Positions 1-5,743 of a stretch of 19,902 bases of DNA are shown one piece after another. A program made the translations under genes and the position numbers. Source of the stretch: an uncultured Lachnoanaerobaculum sp. (GTDB taxonomy: Bacteria > Bacillota > Clostridia > Lachnospirales > Lachnospiraceae); NCBI RefSeq assembly GCF_938015485.1, contig NZ_CALLVU010000114.1:1-19902 (forward strand). The letters are read 5' to 3'. The notes under the pieces were generated by a model, which ran no database searches, was not told where the DNA came from, and saw only the letters and a program-made list of their open reading frames with translations. Numbering within the stretch: position 1 is the first letter of the stretch; every line of letters begins with the position of its first letter.

Positions 1-2
1 AA

Positions 3-515
3 GAAACATTCAGAATAGAAAAAAATAAAAATGAATTAGAAAATACAGTATATAAAATTCAATATTTAATAACAATTTCAAACTTAGGAGAAATACCAGG
101 ATATGCAACAGAAATTATAGACTATGTACCAACAGGATTAAAATTCAATCCAGCAGATAATCCAAAATGGAAAAAAATTGATGGAAGAATAGTAAATAAA
201 GAATTAAAAAATGAAATAATAAATCCTGGAGAGTCAAAAACTACGACAATAACATTAACATGGTCAGAAGAAAATGAAAATTCAAAATTAATGTCAAATT
301 CAGCAGAGATAGGTCAAGCCACAAATAATAGTAATACGCCTGACATTAATTCAACTCCAAATAACAATAATGATAAAGAAAATGATCAAGATAGCGCAGA
401 TGTTATAATAATCAAAAAAGAAAAAAATACTAAAGCAATTATAATAATTACAATAATAGCAATTTTAATTGTAATAATAGGAACAATTATAATCAAAAAA
501 TTTGTAATTAAATAA
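3..515 (+). CDS. Surface protein with DUF11-like repeat and C-terminal membrane anchor (5' partial)
   Basis: The frame is open from base 3, so the gene starts before the window; the ATG at 291 is internal. The visible 170 residues hold the end of a DUF11-like beta-sandwich repeat (motifs GYATEIIDYVPTGLKF and PGESKTTTITLTW), a polar linker rich in Asn, Asp and Ser containing a TPDINSTPNNN motif, and one hydrophobic segment (about the last 25 residues) ending in a short KKFVIK cytoplasmic tail. This order is usual for Clostridia surface proteins with SpaA/DUF11-type domains that are held in the membrane rather than by a sortase; no LPXTG is seen. It likely sits on the cell surface; its partner or ligand cannot be told. 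Codons end almost only in A or T, unlike the genes after 1830. The next gene starts 8 bases downstream, so the two are probably cotranscribed. Confidence 0.75.
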   Translation, partial: ETFRIEKNKNELENTVYKIQYLITISNLGEIPGYATEIIDYVPTGLKFNPADNPKWKKIDGRIVNKELKNEIINPGESKTTTITLTWSEENENSKLMSNSAEIGQATNNSNTPDINSTPNNNNDKENDQDSADVIIIKKEKNTKAIIIITIIAILIVIIGTIIIKKFVIK

Positions 516-523
516 GGAGAAAT

Positions 524-1531
524 ATGAATCAGATATTGAGAGAAGGTTCAAATTTAAATAGAATAGCACCAAGATATGGAATAGATCCAAGAGGCACAAA
601 CAAATTAGCATTAAATAAAAGTGTAAAGATGTTTGCAATTATCATATTAATATTTGGAATTGCAATGATATCAATGGGAGTATATGGAAAGCTAACAGAA
701 AAGCCAAAACAAATTGATCAACAACTTGAAATAAGAGAATCAAAACAAGGTAGCAAAGTAACATTAAAAATATCATCTGGAAAACCAGTAAGGCTAGTAG
801 CATACAAATGGAATGAAGGCGAATCAACAGCAATTCAAGGAAATAATAAACTAAATATTGAACAAATCATAACAATTCCACAAGGAAATAATATATTAAA
901 AATAACAGTAACAGATTATTATGGAAATGAAAGAGATTATCAAAAACAATATATAAAGAAATCAAATGATAGCCAAAATCCAGAAATTACAATTACACAA
1001 GATGAAACAGACAAAAGAAAAATTAAAATAACAGCAAAAGATGATACACAATTATCATATTTAACCTATGAATGGGATAAATATAGAGAAATATCAACAA
1101 ATGGTTCATCAACACAAAACTTGGAAATAACTACAAGAGGAAAACAAGAAAAAGTATTATTCGATAAAGGAAAGAAAGAATACACATTTTCTTTAGATAT
1201 ACCAGCAGGAAACAATATTTTAGTAATAGAAGCATCAGACAGTGAAGAAAATATAGAAACATTAAAGAAAGCAATAAAAGGACTAATAGTACCAGAAGTA
1301 GAATTATCAAGCAAAAATGGAACTTTGAATATAAAAGCTACAGATGAAATAGGAATATCAAAAATAGAAGTAAATGTTGATGGATCTATTTCAAATACAG
1401 GAGACACACCTTTAAATCTTAAAGAAGTAAATACCTCAATGGATGTTGGCAAAACAAAACATAAAATAATAGTAACTGTAATAAATGTGCAAGGACAACA
1501 AAAAGTTAAAGAAATTGAAACAGGAGCTTAG
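524..1531 (+). CDS. Membrane-anchored protein with Ig-like repeats
   Basis: 335 residues. AAGGAG at about 515-520 precedes the ATG. A short cytoplasmic N-terminus is followed by a single membrane segment at about residues 36-55 (FAIIILIFGIAMISMGVYG), then about 280 extracellular residues in three or so beta-rich repeats, each with an alternating hydrophobic pattern such as GNNILKITVTDYYGNE and GNNILVIEASDSEEN. This pattern resembles bacterial Ig-like or cadherin-like adhesion repeats. No enzyme motif is seen. It lies between the surface-protein fragment and a receiver-like gene and shares their AT-rich codon use, so it belongs to the chromosomal flank and not to the conjugative element. The role is probably surface structure or adhesion; this is inference from the fold pattern only. 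Confidence 0.65.
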   Translation: MNQILREGSNLNRIAPRYGIDPRGTNKLALNKSVKMFAIIILIFGIAMISMGVYGKLTEKPKQIDQQLEIRESKQGSKVTLKISSGKPVRLVAYKWNEGESTAIQGNNKLNIEQIITIPQGNNILKITVTDYYGNERDYQKQYIKKSNDSQNPEITITQDETDKRKIKITAKDDTQLSYLTYEWDKYREISTNGSSTQNLEITTRGKQEKVLFDKGKKEYTFSLDIPAGNNILVIEASDSEENIETLKKAIKGLIVPEVELSSKNGTLNIKATDEIGISKIEVNVDGSISNTGDTPLNLKEVNTSMDVGKTKHKIIVTVINVQGQQKVKEIETGA

Positions 1532-1536
1532 TACAA

Positions 1537-2742
1537 ATGAAAGATATATATATATTGGATAATGATGAAACAATATTTAATGATTTGACATCAGAATTTA
1601 AAAAAGATCATGGAATAAAATTAAAAAGATTCAATCAATCAGAATTTAAAGTAATTTTAAAACATATTCCAGACATTTTATTAATAAATGAAGACTGCTT
1701 AAGCTGTGATCTAATAGATTTAGCAAAAGTTATAAGAAGTGACGAAAACAATTCAATAACACCAATTATAGTAATTTCATCAAATACAGATGTAAATCAT
1801 GAAATAAAAATATTAAATACCATCAATTTCAAAAAGAGCATGAAGTACAATCCCTTTGCTTATCTTAGAAGTGAAAAAGACATACTCAAATTGGTACAGA
1901 CAATCATTGCAAACACCAAGGGCGAGGGAGAAAAAGCAGGTGAAGATTTTTGGGTGAAAGCCGAGAAACTTTACTATACAGCACTTATCGGATACATTTT
2001 CTATGAAGCTCCAAGAGAAGAAAAGAACTTTGCAACTCTCCTTGATATGATCGATGCGTCTGAGGTCAGAGAAGATGACGAAACATACATGAATCCGATA
2101 GACAGACTCTTTGAAGCATTGGAAAAGAAAGAGCCTACACACTTTGCAGTGAAGCAATACCGAAAATATAAACTTGCTGCCGGAAAAACAGCGAAAAGTA
2201 TATTGATTAGCTGTGGTGCAAGGCTTGCTCCCTTTGATATTCAGGAACTTAGGGACTTGATGAAAGAAGATGAACTGGAGCTTGATACACTCGGAGATAG
2301 AAAGACTGCCCTCTTTGTTATTATCTCCGATACCGATGATACCTTTAACTTTGTGGTATCAATTATGTACTCACAGCTATTTAATCTTTTATGTGATAAA
2401 GCCGATGATGTATATGGTGGAAGATTGCCAGTTCATGTAAGATGCCTACTTGATGAGTTTGCAAATATCGGCTTAATTCCAAAGTTTGAAAAGCTGATTG
2501 CCACAATCCGAAGCCGAGAGATTTCAGCAAGTATTATATTGCAGGCACAATCTCAGTTAAAGGCAATCTACAAAGATAATGCCGACACGATTGTAGGTAA
2601 CTGTGATAGTACTCTATTCTTAGGTGGGAAAGAGAAAACAACTCTAAAAGAGCTTTCCGAAACACTGGGAAAAGAAACCATCGACCTTTACAACACTTCG
2701 GAAACAAGAAGTAATCAAAAGAGCTTTGGACTGAATTACTAA
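1537..2742 (+). CDS. Chimeric ORF: receiver-like N-terminus fused to middle of TraG/VirD4 coupling protein
   Basis: 401 codons. Residues 1 to about 88 look like a degenerate receiver domain (MKDIYILDNDE, then PDILLINED and TPIIVISSN) with AT-rich codons; no clear phospho-acceptor Asp is present. From about residue 89-98 (EIKILNTINF) onward it is the coupling protein of Clostridia conjugative elements: NPFAYLRSEKDI, GEDFWVKAEKLYY, Walker B LLDEFANIG (D306, E307), and the GNCDSTLFLGG motif. The VirD4 N-terminal membrane segments and Walker A (P-loop) are absent, so it cannot act as a coupling ATPase. The frame stops at TAA 2740-2742, but the remaining VirD4 C-terminus follows in the same frame to 2979. 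A normal VirD4 is about 600 residues. GGAG at 1523-1526 may serve the ATG. It is either a recombination product or an assembly join. Confidence 0.8.
   Translation: MKDIYILDNDETIFNDLTSEFKKDHGIKLKRFNQSEFKVILKHIPDILLINEDCLSCDLIDLAKVIRSDENNSITPIIVISSNTDVNHEIKILNTINFKKSMKYNPFAYLRSEKDILKLVQTIIANTKGEGEKAGEDFWVKAEKLYYTALIGYIFYEAPREEKNFATLLDMIDASEVREDDETYMNPIDRLFEALEKKEPTHFAVKQYRKYKLAAGKTAKSILISCGARLAPFDIQELRDLMKEDELELDTLGDRKTALFVIISDTDDTFNFVVSIMYSQLFNLLCDKADDVYGGRLPVHVRCLLDEFANIGLIPKFEKLIATIRSREISASIILQAQSQLKAIYKDNADTIVGNCDSTLFLGGKEKTTLKELSETLGKETIDLYNTSETRSNQKSFGLNY
1801..1830. other. Junction between AT-rich flank and conjugative element
   Basis: Base composition and codon choice change here. Before it, codons are nearly all NNA/NNT (ata, tta, aat); after it, acc, atc, ttc, ggc, gag and ctt appear. 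The protein changes from a receiver-like domain to VirD4 within EIKILNTINF. The two parents probably shared a short similar stretch at this point, so the exact base cannot be set. No integrase gene, attachment-site repeat or element-end gene is next to it, so it is not a normal element boundary. Confidence 0.7.
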
Positions 2743-2979
2743 AAGACCGGTAAAGAGCTGATGAGCCAAGACGAAATAACCGTTATGGACGGCAGCAAAT
2801 GTATCTTTCAACTTCGTGGCGTCCGCCCTTTCCTATCGGATAAATTCGATATTACAAAGCATAAAAATTATAAACTCTTGGAGGACTATGATAAGAAGAA
2901 TGTCTTTGATATAGAGGGGTATATGAAAAGACGGGGCAAAGCCAAGCTGAATAAGGATACGGTTATTACAAGGGTATAG
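2743..2979 (+). pseudogene. C-terminal remnant of TraG/VirD4 after in-frame stop
   Basis: These 78 codons continue the VirD4 frame directly after the TAA at 2740-2742 and end at TAG 2977-2979. They contain typical VirD4 C-terminal motifs: KTGKELMSQDEITVMDGSK, CIFQLRGVRPFLSDK and FDITKHKNY. In relatives the stop position is normally Gln in an LNYQK-type motif, so a single C-to-T change (CAA to TAA) explains it. An ATG at 2761 could restart translation but has no good ribosome site and would give only a fragment of no expected activity. Confidence 0.8.
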
Positions 2980-3052
2980 GAAAAATCGGAACTGTTTGAA
3001 ATAAGCATAATTCGGTATAACAATAAGCAAAAGAAGATCGGAGGGATTTTTA

Positions 3053-3490
3053 TTGAATGACAAGGAACTGATTGGAAAAGTTCATTCATCAATGAATCAG
3101 CAATTAAAAAAAAGAGGCTATGCTACGGCGGTGGATGTCCTGATGGATTTGGAAATACTTTTAAAGGTCAATTATGAGTGTTGGAGAAATGGACAAGTTC
3201 CATATTTGAAAAAAGTATGTAATATCAATCTTAAAAAGCTGTCCACAATCCTACATGAGATGAGAGTTTATGCCAAAAAAGGAAATTTAAAGCCTTCCCT
3301 TTGTGTATATAAGAAATGGGCGGTTAAGAAAAAGAACGGGCAAGGGAAAAAGCCTGTTATTAAATTACGGTTTAGCAAAAACGGTTCTGAAGATATTGAA
3401 AAATGGTATGCCACTCACTTTGTAGACACGAAGAAGATAGAAAAGATGAAAGAAGAAAAACAAGTAAATAACAGTGATGATAAGCAGTAA
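3053..3490 (+). CDS. Unrecognised 145-aa protein of the element's transfer operon
   Basis: Starts with TTG at 3053, chosen because GGAGGG at 3041-3046 is well spaced and no in-frame ATG lies nearby. The protein is basic and Lys-rich, has no membrane segment or signal peptide, and ends in a charged tail (NNSDDKQ). The N-terminal half looks helical; residues around GNLKPSLCVYKKWAVKKKNG are positively charged, which would fit nucleic-acid binding, but I do not recognise a family. Its position between VirD4 and ssb suggests a small accessory role in transfer or its regulation. The stop codon lies inside the 5' arm of a strong terminator hairpin (3483-3517), so the upstream transcript ends here. 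Confidence 0.7.
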   Translation: MNDKELIGKVHSSMNQQLKKRGYATAVDVLMDLEILLKVNYECWRNGQVPYLKKVCNINLKKLSTILHEMRVYAKKGNLKPSLCVYKKWAVKKKNGQGKKPVIKLRFSKNGSEDIEKWYATHFVDTKKIEKMKEEKQVNNSDDKQ

Positions 3491-3517
3491 GTCTAAAAAT
3501 AGATTTGCTGCTTTTTT
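3483..3517 (+). terminator. Intrinsic terminator overlapping a stop codon
   Basis: A 13-bp stem (3483-3495 with 3500-3512) closes an AAAA loop and is followed by a run of T to 3517. Two of the pairs are G-U wobbles, so the hairpin is perfect only in RNA from the + strand, which fixes its direction. It overlaps the TAA of the 145-aa gene. The next ribosome site (GGAGG, 3531-3535) is only 14 bases beyond, so it may also act as a leader attenuator for what follows. Confidence 0.75.
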
Positions 3518-3540
3518 CATATAAACATCAGGAGGATAAG

Positions 3541-3600
3541 ATGACAAGGATTAGAAGTCCCACTTTTAAGAGAAAATTTTATAGAATAAACACTTTGTGA
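3541..3600 (+). CDS. Possible 19-aa leader peptide before ssb
   Basis: ATG at 3541, five bases after GGAGG (3531-3535), reads MTRIRSPTFKRKFYRINTL and stops at TGA 3598-3600. The peptide is strongly basic. It lies between the terminator at 3483-3517 and ssb, whose own GGAGG is at 3637-3641. It may be a translated leader or a remnant of a longer gene; its good ribosome site is the only support. Confidence 0.3.
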   Translation: MTRIRSPTFKRKFYRINTL

Positions 3601-3645
3601 TTGAGAAGAATTTTTTCAGTCGCTTTTTTAATTTTGGAGGAAAAA

Positions 3646-3957
3646 ATGAATAAAGAAATGATTAGTATTAACGCCAATCTCATCAAGGAGCCGACTTTTG
3701 GAAGCTTCATGAAAGATGACAAAGAGGTACAGGTTGCAAACTTTACTCTTGCCAAAGGATATGGCAAAGGAAAAGAGTATATCAACTGTGCTGCTTATGG
3801 CGATAAGGCAGAGGCAGTCAGAGAGTTTAAGGAGGATGACTTCATTCACATCTATGGCTACTTCAGTAAAAGAGTTAAAAACGGCAAGACTTATAAGAAT
3901 TTCATTGTAATGTCTTGCAACAAAATCGAAAAGAAAGAAGAGAACGAGGAGGAATAA
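3646..3957 (+). CDS. ssb: Single-stranded DNA-binding protein (OB fold)
   Basis: 103 residues from ATG 3646, which has GGAGG about 5 bases upstream; an in-frame TTG at 3601 has no ribosome site and adds an unlikely hydrophobic leader. The sequence has the SSB pattern: MISINANLIKEPTF, VQVANFTLAKGYGKG, EYINCAAYGDKAEAV, DDFIHIYGYFSKRVKNGKTY, which are the OB-fold strands. The C-terminus is a short acidic run (EKKEENEEE) and lacks the DDDIPF-type tip of chromosomal SSB, so it probably does not recruit the full host SSB partner set. It would coat the transferred single strand or the element's replication intermediates. Maff2 starts 3 bases after its stop, placing it in the transfer operon. Confidence 0.85.
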   Translation: MNKEMISINANLIKEPTFGSFMKDDKEVQVANFTLAKGYGKGKEYINCAAYGDKAEAVREFKEDDFIHIYGYFSKRVKNGKTYKNFIVMSCNKIEKKEENEEE

Positions 3958-3960
3958 ATC

Positions 3961-4176
3961 ATGGAATTTTTCGCACAGGCAGTAAATGTATTAAAGATTT
4001 TAGTTATGGCAGTAGGAGCAGGACTTGGAGCATGGGGTGTTATCAACCTGATGGAAGGTTATGGTAACGACAATCCTGGAGCGAAGTCTCAGGGTATCAA
4101 GCAATTGATGGCGGGCGGAGGTATTGTCCTTATCGGACTTAAGCTTATCCCACTTCTTGCAAATGTCTTAAAGTAA
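3961..4176 (+). CDS. Maff2-family small membrane protein
   Basis: 71 residues with two hydrophobic segments, about 10-29 (LKILVMAVGAGLGAWGVINL) and 50-69 (AGGGIVLIGLKLIPLLANVL), joined by a polar loop NPGAKSQGIKQ. This matches the Maff2 family of mobile-element proteins, always found just before the VirB6/TrbL-like gene in CTn4/Tn1549-type elements. Its size, two glycine-rich membrane helices and position resemble VirB2-type pilin subunits, but a pilus role is inference. Ribosome site GAGGAGG is at about 3947-3953. It is cotranscribed with ssb and the channel gene. Confidence 0.85.
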   Translation: MEFFAQAVNVLKILVMAVGAGLGAWGVINLMEGYGNDNPGAKSQGIKQLMAGGGIVLIGLKLIPLLANVLK

Positions 4177-4187
4177 GGAGATAGCCT

Positions 4188-5051
4188 ATGTTTGGGATTT
4201 TCGACAAGATAGAAGAGTTTTTCAAAGACCTTCTGCTCGGCGGAATCCAGGCAAACTTGGAAGATATGTTCCTTGACATCAACAATCAAGTCGGAAAGAT
4301 GGCAACGGATGTGGGACAAACGCCTATGGGCTGGAACTCGGAAGTATTTAGCTTTATCAAAAGCATAAACGACTCTGTGATTATCCCGATTGCAGGGCTG
4401 ATTATTACGGCAGTGCTTTGCATTGAACTCATCAACATGGTTATGCAAAAGAACAATATGCACGACACGGATACTTTCGAGTTCTTTAAATACATCATCA
4501 AGATGTGGATTGCCGTATGGCTTGTATCTCACGCCTTTGATTTTTCAATGGCGGTATTTGATGTCGCACAAAATCTGGTGAACAAGGCGGCAGGAGTGAT
4601 TAACACTTCTGCTGTTGTTACCGGAGATGAAATTGTGGCGATGGTAGATGGCTTAAAAGAAAAAGGCTTAGGAGAGTTGCTCGGCATACTTCTTGAAACA
4701 TCAATGGTAAAACTTGCAATACAGGCGGTTTCAATCGTCATTATGCTTGTAGTTTACGGAAGAATGTTTGAGATATATATCTACGCATCGGTTTCCGCAA
4801 TACCCTTTGCCACAATGGGAAATAAAGAGTGGGGGCAAATTGGAAATAATTATATAAAAGGTTTGTTCGCACTTGGATTACAAGGACTGTTTTTAATGGT
4901 TTGCTTCGGCATATACGCCGTTCTAATAAAAACGATAGAAATTACAGATATTCACGCAAGCATCTTTGCCGTACTTGGCTATTCGGTGCTGCTTGGCTTA
5001 ATGCTTCTAAAGAGCGGAACACTTGCTAAAAGCGTGATGAATGCACATTAA
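4188..5051 (+). CDS. VirB6/TrbL-like conjugal transfer channel protein (CD1112 family)
   Basis: 287 residues, an integral membrane protein of the type IV secretion channel. Hydrophobic segments lie at about residues 64-86, 103-118, 163-205 (probably two), 223-247 and 256-276. The N-terminal part (FGIFDKIEEFFKDLLLGGI) is amphipathic, and the GWNSEVFSFIKSINDSVI motif is typical of the family in Clostridia elements. It should form part of the inner-membrane channel with PrgI and VirB4. AAGGAGATAG precedes the ATG, 11 bases after Maff2. Full length for the family; no damage seen. Confidence 0.88.
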   Translation: MFGIFDKIEEFFKDLLLGGIQANLEDMFLDINNQVGKMATDVGQTPMGWNSEVFSFIKSINDSVIIPIAGLIITAVLCIELINMVMQKNNMHDTDTFEFFKYIIKMWIAVWLVSHAFDFSMAVFDVAQNLVNKAAGVINTSAVVTGDEIVAMVDGLKEKGLGELLGILLETSMVKLAIQAVSIVIMLVVYGRMFEIYIYASVSAIPFATMGNKEWGQIGNNYIKGLFALGLQGLFLMVCFGIYAVLIKTIEITDIHASIFAVLGYSVLLGLMLLKSGTLAKSVMNAH

Positions 5052-5065
5052 GGAGGAAAAAATAT

Positions 5066-5326
5066 ATGAGAAAAAATATTTGTATGTACGGTATTGCGGC
5101 AGTTTCACTTATTGGAATTGTAACGGCTGCTGTTTTCGAAAAGAGGTTCAGAAAGAAGATTAAAAGAGAAATTTCCGACATCAAAATGTTTCAAAGCGTG
5201 GAAAATGACTTTCTAAATCGCCACAGCAAAATAGTGGCAGAGGAGCTTGAAGAGATAAGAGATGAAATCGGCACTGTCTATGAGCATTTTGAGGAAATAG
5301 AAAATATCAGAAACTGTGGGAGGTAA
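5066..5326 (+). CDS. Small membrane-anchored protein of unknown function
   Basis: 86 residues, AGGAGG at 5051-5056. One N-terminal hydrophobic segment (about residues 6-23, MYGIAAVSLIGIVTAAVF) is followed by a basic patch (EKRFRKKIKRE) and a highly charged helical tail that could be a coiled coil (EELEEIRDEIGTVYEHFEEIE). By the positive-inside rule the tail is likely cytoplasmic. I do not recognise the family. It stands between the VirB6-like gene and PrgI, 3 bases before the latter, so it is probably a small subunit or assembly factor of the secretion channel. Confidence 0.65.
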   Translation: MRKNICMYGIAAVSLIGIVTAAVFEKRFRKKIKREISDIKMFQSVENDFLNRHSKIVAEELEEIRDEIGTVYEHFEEIENIRNCGR

Positions 5327-5329
5327 GCT

Positions 5330-5743
5330 ATGGCGTATGTACCAATCCCAAAAGATTTAAAGAAAGTTAAGACAAAGGTGGCTTTCAATTTAACAAGAAG
5401 ACAGCTTATCGGATTTTCGGTAGCGGCACTTGTAGGCATTCCAACTTATCTTTTTATGAGAAAGTTTGTGCCGAACGATATAGCGATTATTTTCCTGATT
5501 GTAGCGACCTTGCCAATCTTTTTTATAACGCTGTTTGAAAAGGACGGACTGACATTTGAAAAATATTTTAAGTACATCTACTTGCACAAATTTTATCAGC
5601 CCGGTAAGAGAGTGAGAAGGGAGGTTTACCTTGAACAAGAAAAGAAAAATACAGCAGATAAGCTTAGAAAAAAATCAAAAAATCTTAGCACAAAACAAGA
5701 AAAATCTAAGAAGCGAGAAGACGGGAAAGGGAAAGAAAAATAA
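5330..5743 (+). CDS. PrgI-family conjugation membrane protein
   Basis: 137 residues. It begins with the PrgI signature (MAYVPIPKDLKKVKTKVAFN), a TRRQLIGF motif, then two membrane segments (about 26-43 and 50-68), a LTFEKYFKYIY motif and a Lys-rich tail. PrgI proteins are VirB3-like partners of VirB4 in Gram-positive conjugation; in many elements the two are adjacent or fused. Here the basic tail (from about residue 101) overlaps the VirB4 start by 113 bases in another frame, which suggests translational coupling. Full length. Confidence 0.9.
   Translation: MAYVPIPKDLKKVKTKVAFNLTRRQLIGFSVAALVGIPTYLFMRKFVPNDIAIIFLIVATLPIFFITLFEKDGLTFEKYFKYIYLHKFYQPGKRVRREVYLEQEKKNTADKLRKKSKNLSTKQEKSKKREDGKGKEK

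Noticed and set aside
3601..3645. Longer ssb from TTG 3601
   Set aside because: No ribosome site is present at 3601, and the added residues are hydrophobic and include the real ribosome site at 3637-3641.
4089..4532. 147-codon minus-strand frame opposite the Maff2 and VirB6 genes
   Set aside because: It is the mirror of well-supported plus-strand genes, has no ribosome site and no recognisable domain. The same holds for the other minus-strand frames, such as 1066-1452, 10118-10471 and 12212-12523.
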